This document shows, in pieces, positions 39,360-50,318 of a DNA stretch of 64,000 bases. A program made the position numbers and the translations under genes. Each line of letters starts with the position of its first letter. The first letter of the stretch is position 1. Source of the DNA: Climacium dendroides. Taxonomy: Eukaryota > Streptophyta > Bryopsida > Hypnales > Climaciaceae. The notes under the pieces are model-generated. The model was not told where the DNA came from, searched no databases, and saw only the letters and a program-made list of their open reading frames with translations. The stretch is taken from NCBI GenBank assembly GCA_950106755.1, contig OX467083.1, positions 40,624,555 through 40,688,554 on the forward strand, in the 5' to 3' direction.

Positions 39360-39580
39360 CAACTTCTGTCAGCGGCGACAACCTTCTCAGATGCAGTGAA
39401 CTCTCGTCTGCGATATAACTTCAGTATTCAGCTTCTGTCAACGGCGAGGTACCGGATCAAATGCGGTGAACTCGTGATGCGATTCAGGCTTCTCAGGTGG
39501 TGGTCTCAGATGTGGTGAACTCATGATGCGACGACCACCTTCTCAGATGGTGGTCTCAGATGCGGTGATGTGGTCTCAGA
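39360..39580. repeat. irregular short repeats around CTTCTCAGATGNNGTGAACTC
   Basis: Several words repeat within 220 bp: CAACTTCTGTCAGCGGCGA / CAGCTTCTGTCAACGGCGA, CTCAGATGCAGTGAACTC / CTCAGATGTGGTGAACTC, and TGGTGGTCTCAGATG. GC is higher than in the surroundings. No gene was recognised. Confidence 0.45.
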
Positions 39581-39940
39581 TTGACTGTCACCATATTCTG
39601 TCACATCTCTCGTGCTATTACCCACGTACATCAAGCTGATCTTACGAGCCATCTCGACTCACATACTTGGAAGCTGTACTTTAGGGGCTACATTTTTTGA
39701 AGCCGCCAACGCCGGATTTTCTGAATCTCGACCTACTGCCCACTCGAGGTATCTTGAACAAACCCCTCCTCTATCGGATCAAGTCACGTGGAATGTTCTT
39801 TGGGTTTTAGGATGCACTGACCTTTGCAGGTAGGCATCTACGTCTGGTGACCAATAGCTTCTCGGTTCCCTACGTTCGGTGACTAGCAGCTTCTCGGTTC
39901 CTAGATCGGCTTCGATGTTTCGTGAATATTGCATCTCGGT

Positions 39941-40190
39941 GAACCGTCGATGTCTGTGAACACCGGCCCCCAATCTCGAACCGATGACATCTGGAAACAC
40001 CGGCCCTGAAACTTGAACTGCGAACGTCTACGAACACCGCCCCCCGAAACTTGAACAATTCTAAAACTTGAACCGCGTACATCTGTGGACAGCAGCCCCC
40101 GAAACTTGAACAACGTACGTCTATGGACAGTGGCCTCCGAAACTTGAATTGGCGACGTGTATGAACGCCGGCCCGTGAAAGTTGAACCGC
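39941..40190. repeat. 37-bp tandem repeat, six copies
   Basis: Copies start at about 39941, 39978, 40015, 40070, 40109 and 40147. The unit reads roughly GAACCGNNNACGTCTNTGAACACCGGCCCCCGAAACTT. One step carries an extra 17 bp. Copies are 70-85 percent alike by eye. The GC-rich array sits in AT-rich DNA about 1 kb upstream of ParB-methyltransferase copy 2. Confidence 0.7.
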
Positions 40191-40245
40191 CGAATAGCAA
40201 CCTTCTCATTCCCGGTTGTGCTGCAATTCTCGTCGCCTCATTTTC

Positions 40246-40572
40246 CAGTCGGTGCCAACTAGGTCACCGTAGAAAGGTGAATGCAGTTGCAGTGCATCCC
40301 AAATCTGAAGTTTAGGGTTTAGGGGGGTTCGTGTTTTGATCTGTGTGCTTGTATGCTGTAGACGGAGCAATCTTCAGCTTCGATATTATTTGTGTTTGAA
40401 TCAATCATGTTGTACTCATTTACGTGGCCGGGTACTCGGAATTATTTGGTTAGAGTTGTTGAGATTCTCCTTGCAGTTGTAGTCGGTCGGTACCGACTGG
40501 GTTCACGAAACCTGGACGATTCAGTTGTGGACTTCTTGAAATAAATTTCAGTCGTTGCCGACTAGGTCATTG
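40246..40572. repeat. three imperfect palindromes of the AGTCGGTACCGACT type
   Basis: CAGTCGGTGCCAACTAGGTCA (at about 40246), AGTCGGTCGGTACCGACTGGGT (40481) and CAGTCGTTGCCGACTAGGTCA (40549) lie within about 330 bp. A perfect AGTCGGTACCGACT also occurs at about 17170 in the ULP-like gene. They might be dyad-symmetric binding sites; this is position-based speculation. Confidence 0.45.
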
Positions 40573-41137
40573 AGGGCAAGTCGATGCAGCTGGAGGTAGC
40601 GGATTTTGGAATGTTCGGATCCTCTTCAATTTAGTCTGGGGCAATTATTAAAAGTGAATGTATCTTGTTGAATCAATATTTGTTGCCAATTTTCTATGGA
40701 TTCCTGCTTGATTTTGGCTTGTGCTTGGGGCTGTCGCTTTGGATGGATTTCAAAATCTCAATTATCTGCATTGGCCATGGCATACAATATAATATATGAG
40801 TGGTCAATAATTAGCCAAAATAGACCAGATGTGTTTAGTGTTCTGTAAATGATTGGCCCAGATCACATATTCATCTCCTTAACCTCACAACTTTTTTGCT
40901 TGACTTTGAAGTTTGTTTAGGGATAGATATTTGGCCTAGTATAGATATTTTTCCATCCTCTACCTGATCATCTTGAATGTGTTAATCTAGGATAATTCAC
41001 AAATATTATTTGATCGCAAGATTGATGATGGCTTATGAAAATTGACATCAATAAATTATTGATTGATAATTGATTAGACTTGGTAAAATTTCTTTGTTTT
41101 GCTTTAGGGCTTGGAGACATTCTTCTATTCAAGAGAC

Positions 41138-44100
41138 ATGGAGAACAAGGGAAGAATACTTCGTTCTCAAGTGCAATCAACGGTTGGCAAAGCATCCCAC
41201 AGCCAGGTAAGCTACAAAATATCTTTCATACTTTAAAATGTGTCATATGAAGGGATATATAGGAATAATTTCAACTTTGCGCTTCTCTGTTTCAGGTCCC
41301 AAAAATGATTGATACCGAGGATGTGGTTGAACTGGAAGAGGCATTGTCAGAAAATGATGCAGAAAATGACAATATTGAAGGCCCCAAACGAAATGAACAC
41401 GAGTTACATCTTTCATAGAAGGTGAATTCCATTGCCTGCATAAAGGCAATGAGAATATTGTCGATGGAAGAATCAAGATTTTCAATTCCACTTTGCCGTT
41501 TAATTCCCATGCCGATTGTCCGCCCTTCTTTGGACTCCGACATCAAGAAGTTGGAGGCAAAATTCATGCATGGTTATAGACTAGGGTCAAGTGTCTTTTA
41601 TGTCTCGGTGTGCAATGAGAATGAGATGGTTTGGACTTTATCTGACGATGATAAAACCAAGATGATTCCATTGTGGAGACTAGAGAGTGATCGATTTGAT
41701 GAGAAGATGCAGCAAAGCGCAAACCTCTGTCATTTGGTTGGAAGAATGTTTTTCATTTGTGACGGGAACCACAGATTCAAGGCTTGGACTGGCTTCATAG
41801 ATCGAGTTCACAAAGAGGATCCAAGTTGGCACATTTCGGTGGACAACATTTGTTTGGATCCGACCGGAAAAACAGGGCTTCTATTACATGCCATGCATGA
41901 TATCAACAAGTGAGAATATTTTCAATTTCTTTTAGTGTTCTTTTGTTTGTTAAGAATGATTCTTTGGTGCCCTTGCTAATATGCAGAATGTTTTTTAGGT
42001 CCACTGAAAACAGCCACGTTAAGACCAATTTGGTACATATTTTGCACCGCATTCGAGCTACAGGAACACAAAGCTTGGAGAGTTTTAAAGACATCCTACC
42101 AAAATGGGAGTATAAGAAATGCTTACGAAACCCTGCGAGAGGAAAAAGCTGGTACCCATTAACAAAAGATGTATTTATTTCACTCCTATGGCGAGTGAGT
42201 ACTAAATTTTACGACTTACAATTTTGCAAATTTGCTTTGGTGGTATTTATCTTCAAATCTTAAGATGATCTTAACTATGACATTGGTATTTTCAGCAAGA
42301 AATTACTGATGCTGTAGACGAAGCAGCAAGAAAACTATCAAAGGAAGATCCAACAATTTCAAGGACTAATGAGGAAATCACAAGTGCCATGCTAGATGCA
42401 GCCAAGTTGAAGACAAGTACTTATAAAGGTCAGTTCTCTAAATGGTTAGGGTGATTGCAAGAAAGACCTGTACTATTTGCTGCGTTTTTGTCACACTCTA
42501 CTTTTTGATTTCTGTTTTGGCCATAACTTCTACTTTTTGGCTCCAAATGACTCAAAATTTATAGGGAAGCTACTGATAACCATTATACACCTTTCTCTAT
42601 TTTTTGAGATTTTTCAAAAATAATTTAATATTTTTAAACAGCCCCGATAATGTCTCACAATGGCTGATTTAAGGGTTTTTTGCACTATTTTACAAAGGAA
42701 AAAATCGAATTTTGATCTGAAATTTGGAGAGGATGGTCTTCTAGTAGACTTATAGCTACTGTACAAAGTATTTTGAAAAATTATTATTTTTATGTGGTGT
42801 ACAAGTCCACAAAGAGAGCTCCTTTTTGCAATTGTTTTCAAAGGTAAGAAACATTATTTTGGTGAGTTTTTTGGTCAAAACCCATCACCAAAAAGTTTTC
42901 ACACATGATTGATTTTTTATATATTTAAAAAAAAATCCTATTTTTTACAAATTAAAATGTCAGAAGTGGTATTTTCTTCACCGGTTTTAGGATTTCAAAA
43001 AACCGGTGAAGAAAATACCACTTCTGACATTTTAATTTGTAAAAAATAGGATTTTTTTTTAAATATATAAAAAATCAATCATGTGAGAAAACTTTTTGGT
43101 GATGGGTTTTGACCAAAAAACTCACCAAAATAATGTTTCTTACCTTTGAAAACAATTGCAAAAAGGAGCTCTCTTTGTGGACTTGTACACCATATAAAAA
43201 TAATAATTTTTCAAAATACTTTGTACAGTAGCTATAAGTCTACTAGAAGACCATCCTCTCCAAATTTCAGATCAAAATTCGATTTTTTCCTTTGTAACAT
43301 AGTGCAAAAAAACCCTAAATCAGCCATTGTGAGACATTATCGGGGCTGTTTAAAAATAGTAAATTATTTTTGAAAAATCTCAAAAAATAGGGAAAGGTGT
43401 ATAATGGTTATCAGTAGCTTCCCTATAAATTTTGAGTCATTTGGAGCCAAAAAGTAGAAGTTATGGCCAAAACAGAAATCAAAAAGTAGAGTGTGACAAA
43501 ACACGTTAAGTCTTTCTTGCAATCACCCGTTAGCAGTTGCTAATCCGGCACTAGGTGATGAGTTTCTTGCTGAGGTAAGGTTCTGTAATTCATCCTTCCA
43601 ATTCAATTTTTATTTTAAAAAATTATGCAATGAAGGTTTATTCGGCTTGCCCAAAATATATTTAACTTGATTTCAATCATTGTTATTTGTATAGATTACT
43701 TTGCATTGGAGCAAGAATTCAAAAGCTAAGATGACGTTGGACAAACTACAATTGCTAGCAACTTCCATGGCTCCTTCTTTCTTTAAAGTGAGGTGTTTGT
43801 TTTGGTGGAACTCTGGTGCTGAAACAAAAGCGGCTGCCCATTTTCCAAGCAAACCATTCTCGGATAAAGAATTCGAATCATGGCTGAACAAGGCATGTTT
43901 CTGGGGATCTGTAAGTGTCTTACTCCATTATGGAATTCATTTTCACGATCTTCAATGTTCCTTTGATAGTATTTTGGAACTTTATTGTATAATGCAATAT
44001 TCATTGAATTGTTATTGTTTGTCTTCAGTTGGAGGAAGCATTCAGAAAGGAATACGAGAGAGTGCAAACAGAAGAAGGCATTGTCATTTCAGCAAATCCT

Positions 44101-46705
44101 TCTAAGCTACCATTGTCTTCGGGCCAATTTATTGAATATTGGCGTATTTGCATTTGGATGCATGGATTCTCTTCTTTGTTTCAAGGACAGGATTCATATT
44201 CACGAACTTGAGCATTCACTTCGTACAATTATACATCACGCATTGTGAAGCGTGTTCTTTACAGATACATTACATTCATTGAGCTCATAATAATGTCAAA
44301 TGTTGTGCTTTGTCAATTCTAATTTATTTCCCACTAATTATTTTTTTTCATTTTTGGTAGGTATTTCATGTTTGAATTGGTACTGAAAGGTGCCGTGGCA
44401 AAGGATCAGCTTCCGGGTTTCTTTCTATCATGGGTTGATAAGGCATCCATGGAACAATGCATGTACTCACCAGATATTCTTCGATCATGGGGTATCCTAC
44501 ACCTAAATGCTGGTTGTTGGTACTTAGATTGTGGAGGAGGTTTCTGCCCACAAGAAGAAGAATTGAAGATAAAAGCGATTGAAGATGCAGAGAAGGGATT
44601 AGGAGGCAGTCGTACTCAAAATCCAATTGATCTTGAAGCCCTCACAGAGCAGGATATTGCTCATGATCTTTCACATTTGAATGAGAATGAGAAAGTGAAA
44701 ACGATGAAACAAATGCAACGAGCTGCTGAAAAGGTTGAAGCACGGAAGATTAAAGGTGAATTGAAGAAAGCAGAAAAGGTGTCTAAAGCTGATTTGGTGG
44801 CCAATGTTAAGGCTCTGGCTGCTGAAGCAGTGGCCGCTATTAAGGCTACAGGTAAGGGACCCAAACATTTGCCCGGATTAGGTGCATCTAGTGGAGATGG
44901 CACCCAAATTTCTTCAGCTTCTTTAACAGAAGGCACACGTAAGCAAGATAGTTCCTCTATCGATCTTACTATCTCTCATCTTCACTAGGCAATGTGCCAG
45001 TGCTAGTAGTGATTGATTCGGAGTTTCTAGAAGTGGATAATTTTATTTTCAATGGGTCTTTGCACTCGCTTCTGAACCACCGCATTCAACATGGATCGTT
45101 TCCTTCAAGGTGGAATGAACTTCAATCTTTTCTTGACAAGGTAGATCTCTAATTTCATCTCCTATTTGCTTTGATATATTCTTTCTAGTTCATTTGACTT
45201 TTGCAATGTTATTTTACTTTCTAACTCTTATTTTTGAACAGCACAAGGGAGACAAAGAACAATTATTCAAAGGCATTGTTTCCCAATCTCGAGCTGTTGA
45301 TCTTATGATTTTAGATGTTCCCGAGGATCTTCCTATCTTGGGGATATCTAATCATGCATTTGTTGTTCCATCATGGAACATTCTTCATTCGGATTTCTTG
45401 AAGTCTTTCTTTGATTTTGCTGGAAGTCATGTGCACGACGACGAAGCTATACTCATCTTTCACTCCGATTCAACTCAAATGAAATCAGACTTGAAAGGAT
45501 TCTGTCGAGCATTTCATTTCAAAGTTTATCGGAAATGGACTAGGATCAATCGCCTTCGTTTAGCCCACCCTCGTGATTCTTCAAAGACGGTATTGAAATT
45601 CAATTTTTCCTATAATCTTAATTTACTAATTTTTATTGTTTATCTAGCATATGAAGCATACAAATTTGATGTTTTGGGATTTGTTGTATATAGACTCTCA
45701 TTTTTGGTATTCAACTATTTGTAAGGAACTTTCAAGATGTTCATCCATCTCGTTTCAAAATCCAAATGGTACTACATTTGGACACTGCTAGTATAAATGT
45801 TGAATTCGATGATGTCCTACACAACATGGTGACAAAAGAGTCAGAGCTCTTACACAGTAATGTTCCTTGGCGAGGTTCACGTGAGAAAGATTTTGGTCTA
45901 CTACAAATTCTCGTTGAATCTTTTTCAGTAATTGGCGATGTGGTTTTCAACTGCTCTGCATCCACAAGTTTAAAATTTTTTTCCTTTAATTTTCATTCCT
46001 TTTGATATATGTTGATATCATTTACGCTACCTACTTTTATCCATATAGGTTGTTTCAATTCATTACATTTTGTTTACTTGACTTTCATCTAATTTTTTCT
46101 TTGGAAGTTCATAATCTACATCTAATTTCTGAATTCATAACTTTCAGGTTCTTCCATTCATGCTTGTCATAGGTCAGGCCGTCATATTGTGGCCTTCGAA
46201 GATGATACTTTGATTTTCAATGCTCTTCTATAGCCACTTATCATTGAGAAATCAACCCCAATTTCAAAGAGACAACGGATCAATGAAGAAAGTACTAGCT
46301 CCGATGAAAATGATGAATCAGATTCTGAAGTACCGGAAGTTGAAGCTACAAATTTATTTGTACGTAAGTCCTTCAATCTTTTTTATATTTGGTTGTTTCT
46401 TTCAGAATTGATCCCAAGTACTTAATAATGTTTTAGTATCTTTCAATAACAAATTATCTTCGTAATTTGGTATGATGTAGCTCAAGGGTGACTACAGTTT
46501 CTTCAAGGACCTCTATACTTCAATCTGCATTGGAAGAAACCCCCCTCATTCTTTCCGATTACCGGTTTATACTCGTGATGTAGCAAAAGAATTTGTTAGG
46601 GCACCTCCCATTCTTTCCAAGTCTCGTAAATTTCGTGGTGACCAGAGAGTTCTTCAGTTAATGGATGATGCAACACATTCTGATGATGATGTTGATTGTG
46701 AGTAG
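41138..46705 (+). pseudogene. ParB-like domain fused to beta-class DNA amino-methyltransferase-like domain, copy 2
   Basis: Exons by splice signals: 41138-41206, 41297-41909, 41999-42194, 42297-42448 plus 43533-43574 (split by a fold-back insertion), 43695-43910, 44029-about 44263, 44361-44938, 44989-45140, 45242-45589, about 45726-45974, 46148-46363, 46481-46705. Exon 2 holds the ParB-like part: IPLCRLIPMPIVRP, VFYVSV, then MFFICDGNHRFKAW. Exon 7 ends in a Lys/Ala/Glu-rich helix. Exon 9 has the motif IV position VDLMILDVPEDLP, then VVPSWN and HDDEAILIF. Exons 10-11 give motif I: GDVVFNCSAST joined to GSSIHACHRSGRHIVAFEDD. This is the IV-then-I order of beta-class N4/N6 methyltransferases. 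Defects: TAG 41416, TGA 44209, a lost donor (AT for GT) near 44264, TAG near 46232, a phase problem at exon 10, and the insertion. DVPE replaces the usual DPPY/W-like tetrad, so catalysis is doubtful. Confidence 0.75.
42449..43528. mobile_element. 1080-bp fold-back element (near-perfect palindrome), 4-bp target duplication
   Basis: Two arms of about 540 bp are nearly exact reverse complements around a centre of about ten bases near 42993. The ends read GGGTGATTGCAAG and CTTTCTTGCAATCACCC. GTTA stands on both sides (42445-42448 and 43529-43532). It lies inside an exon of ParB-methyltransferase copy 2: skipping the element and one GTTA gives a continuous frame whose protein aligns with copy 1. 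It has no transposase; the two identical small frames in the arms (42614-42841 minus, 43146-43373 plus) merely mirror each other. Confidence 0.9.
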
Positions 46706-47805
46706 TGAAGAGATTGAAATCTCTTGAATGTACTACCCATTTTTCTATAGCATTTTCTGCTTTATTTTGATCGGTGAGACTATAAGGGCCACCAACTTCT
46801 TGGTTTTCATTGATCTTTGTCAAATTCAATCACACAAATGCAAATGTGTTTTGAATTATACAAATAATTTACTAAAAGGTTTATCCGCTATTAGAAACTT
46901 CAAATGTTGTTATAATTTCAATTTCTAATTCTAAATGTCGCACTCATGTTCTCCAATATGGTTTAGAATATCTAAACTTATTGTATAATAATTTGAATCT
47001 ATGTTTACGTTTTTTTAAACTTGTTTTATATTTCAACCATGATTGCATTTTCTTTTGATTTTCAGAGATTATATGAAAAATTCTTTTTCTTCACTACCAA
47101 GGAATTACATTAAATCATACAAAGTTTTGGTTTCCTTCAACTATTGATTTTGTAGAGGCTTAATGTGATCCAAATCTAATGTAAAGTTTCTATGGTTATG
47201 TCCCTATGTTTAAAATTATTTAGAAGTTCATATTCATTATATTAAGACTTCTCGAAGATTAAGAGGCCAATGGCAGTATCATAAACTCATTTAAGGAAGT
47301 AGCCATTTCATTCCACCCTAAATTATGGTAAAATAGTATTTCTAAAATGAAATTTTAGAAGTTGGTGGTGTTATTTATTTAACCCAAATACTAGTTCAAG
47401 AGTTAAAGCGTTTTATCTTTAAATGAAAGATAAAAAAAAGAGACTATAAAAAGTCTTTCTGCAATATTAATGGTTTTTATATAATATATATTTTTAATTA
47501 CCTTGTTATGTATTCTTTAATTAAATTCTTAAATGATCACCAAACTGATATTATTGTCATTGCAAATTTCTATTCACTTATGCATGTAATGTCTAATAAA
47601 ATTGCTATAAAAATATGATATTACTAGGCCTATTATATGATGATGTGATTTTTTAAAAGGGAGAAGAAACTACATGTCTTGTTTTTATCAAAGAATTTTA
47701 AATTTAAGCATATAATTCCTATTCCATATATTTCAATTTCTTACACGGTCTTAGGTCGCATCTAAGCACGGTAATAGGTTTTTTTTATGAACTTATAATT
47801 TTTGC
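46706..47805. other. AT-rich spacer, nothing recognised
   Basis: No supported frame. A weak GCACGGTAATAGGT word at 47766 resembles the CCACGGTAATAGGTC module elsewhere but lacks the rest. Confidence 0.35.
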
Positions 47806-47810
47806 AAAAA

Positions 47811-48803
47811 TTAGTTTGTAATCCACGCTCTACGCTCATGCAACAGCATTCCTGCAAGTGACTCCGGAGCCATAACAACCTCAGACGGAATAATCTGCAA
47901 GGATTGTGAAATATCCATCTCCATGGAATCCTGCCAAAAGGAGGCATGAATTAGAACAAACATGCAAAGTAGTAGTCTAGTAGAGAACCCAATGGAACCA
48001 CAAGGTTAATTTGGGGTAGTCCAGAAGGTATAAAGATGGAAATCCTAAACAAATAACTTACATTGAAATGGCATAAACGACTTCAAGAAAAGGCGGAATC
48101 ACAACTAAGCACAGAACTGCAAAACTACAAATTAAGCAAAACTACAAAGCTGCAAAATAAGCAATACTACAAAACTACAAAATAAGTGAAACTGCAAAAC
48201 TGCAAAATTACAAAATAAGCACAAAACTGTTGAAAACGAACAAAACAAAGCAAGATAATACAACTCAAGAGAATCCCATGGAACCTCAAAGAGTGTTTAG
48301 TGGCATAGCGGCTTGCAGCGAGTTTCTAATCCAAATATTGCTTCACCTTACAAACTCCACGGCCAACACGGAAAATGGGTGAACAATGATGAAAGCGGAC
48401 AACTTCAAGTACGGCCAACAGTGTGCACAATTAAATTGGAAGAACCCCGCGGTTCCGCGGGGTTCCCCCGAGTGGTGCCTCAAGCATTACATGAAACCCT
48501 AACTATAAGATTTTACTCTATGCTGGTGCAAAACGAAAACCTAAAGGAAGGCGGCTCAAAAATACCCTCATGCAAGCTGAATCCATATTGCAATGCACAA
48601 ATTCACAAAGCAAAGAAGTTGCAACTAACCTCAAGAGCCGTAAGAAAATCATCGCGGCTTGATTCCACAACAACGCCACTCTTCTCCCCATCGCTCACCA
48701 TTATTCTTCGTTGATAAAAAATGTCCTTTTCGGACACTCGTCTCCCTTCTTCTACGTCTTCTGCCTTCTCTTCTTTTCTTTGTTGTCCGTCGACTTCATC
48801 CAT
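47811..48803 (-). CDS. possible two-exon gene for a 97-aa protein of unknown function
   Basis: Exon 1 (48803-48630) starts with ATG (MDEVDGQQRKEEKAEDVEEG), is highly charged and ends at a GAG/GTTAGT donor. Exon 2 (47930-47811) follows a TTTTGGCAG acceptor in the same phase and runs to TAA through SLQIIPSEVVMAPESLAGML. The intron is 699 bp and contains a microsatellite-like tract and a GC-rich hairpin. No domain was recognised. The prediction rests on an intact frame and matching splice phase only; it may be a small host gene, a captured fragment, or chance. It is the only unbroken multi-exon frame apart from the TPR gene. Confidence 0.35.
48100..48240. repeat. microsatellite-like repeat of GCAAAACTACAAAATAA
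   Basis: Variants of GCAAAACTACAAA(A/G)... are repeated about eight times within 140 bp, inside the predicted intron of the small gene. Confidence 0.65.
48443..48464. other. perfect GC-rich hairpin
   Basis: AACCCCGCGG, a two-base loop TT, and CCGCGGGGTT form a perfect 10-bp stem. It stands out in AT-rich DNA. Related loose sequence (GGAACCTGGCGGAACC) occurs near 49090. It could be the end or centre of a small repeat; no function is supported. Confidence 0.5.
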
Positions 48804-49869
48804 CTCCTCATCCTTTGTCTACATTCTATTATTTCCCACCCAAAATATAGCAATTTTTCCTTAGAGATTTTATCAAAAATTTACTATATTTAGTAAATTT
48901 TTCTTCGCCCTTTAATCCTCCCGAGGAGAAGTCGAGACAGTAAAGGAAAACTATACCAAAACTAAGGATGGACAAGAATTTGAATTTTTCAAATAATATC
49001 AAATGGACAAGAATTTGACTTTCTCAAATAAAATAAAATGGACAAGAATTTGACTTTTTCAAATAAGATTAAAAAAGAAGATTGGTGGGGAACCTGGCGG
49101 AACCGAGGAATTCCCCTACCTTACCACCTATGGCTCAAATAACCCTTATGAATTCTATGTGTGATTAGTATGAAGACGCGTAAGGCCTTACACTGTAGTC
49201 GCGGAGCTATGGACAACACAAGTAGAGTCGCAGATTGCAATTGTGAAGCATATGAGGAATAGAAGCCCGCATACAACAAAGGAAACTTGTGCATTCATAG
49301 AAATTCAAAAAACCAAGAGCACTTGGTAGACTTACTGCAATTCCATTTTAAAATCTTTCTCCGCTTATGCCCATTGGCGTCCCACTTGAGTTACCGTCCC
49401 CCTCCATATTGTGTCTCTTAAGCTTGCACCACCACTCTCCAACTTTCTCTCCAACTACGCCACGCCTCGAGTAGCTTTTGTGCTTAGCAAAAATAGTGCT
49501 ACAATCATGTGGCCCTCCAATGTCTTGTTCAGCTTGCGCCATCCCTTGCCCTACCGAGGCCTTGGCCATAGCCTTAGTGGTTCCTTCCCCGCTTGGCCGC
49601 TTTTAGTATATGGTATAAAATTTTTATTTGAATGAGCCACAGTTTTGTTTCTCTCTAGATCTTGTCTTGTTGGCGGCTCTTGTTGGCTAAAATTCAATTG
49701 ACTTGTCCCTTCATAAATATTCCCACTACCATCACTATCTTCTTCTTCCTATTCACACATTTGACATGATTAGAAAATTTAAAAACTATCGACTGCAATT
49801 CGAATTACAATAATCAATAATCAATAATGCCATTGGGTCATATAATGATTGAGTTCAACTTACTTACTG

Positions 49870-50318
49870 TATTTACAGAGTCTTCCCTTGTTTCTTCATT
49901 CGAATCAGTCTGGATCAAATTGGTATGCCGTTGCTCGCTATTAGCCATTGCTCGTAAAGGTGAACTTGTGTACTCCGCTTCTTCTTCAATCGGCAAAAGG
50001 TTAAGAGCCCGAATCTTACACCTTGCCCTCCAAGAACCACTTACTTCCTGGTCAATTGCCTCACTTAAGTTTGAAGGTGTCCCTCATCCCTCTATACTTA
50101 GCAGCTCCTTCTTCTTCAACTCGTTTCGCCTCTTTTGCTTCGAGTTGGTAAAAGTCGTGTCGACTCTTCTTTTCCTTTGTTTCCGCGGTAGATCAACTGT
50201 AGAGACTATATTGTGGCATGGTTCCTTCATGTGTACGTCTCACCAACCCTACAATGCCCCCACACCACCCTTGTACTCTCACGACATCAAACAACCTTTA
50301 CAAAAAATGATTCCTCAC
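49870..50318 (-). pseudogene. BED-type zinc finger exon remnant, probably from a hAT-like transposon
   Basis: Reading the minus strand from about 50318, FCKGCLMS, EYKGGVGAL and DVHMKEPCHN give the C-x2-C...H-x4-C layout of BED fingers, followed by a basic PRKQRKRR...SKQKRR stretch and about 90 further codons up to a donor-like GTAAGT near 49875. Three stops (TGA, TAG, TGA) interrupt the finger in one frame. No hAT catalytic core or dimerisation region was found nearby. The BED call is moderate; the hAT origin is inference. The stretch 48.9-49.87 kb holds nothing else that I can name. Confidence 0.4.

Noticed and set aside
42614..43373. Two nearly identical 75-aa proteins on opposite strands
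   Set aside because: They are the same sequence read twice because the fold-back element is a palindrome; no coding evidence.
47750..47850. Full CCACGGT/CTC-block module on the plus strand
   Set aside because: Only a short GCACGGTAATAGGT word matches; the nearby CTC-like sequence is the reverse complement of codons of the predicted small gene.
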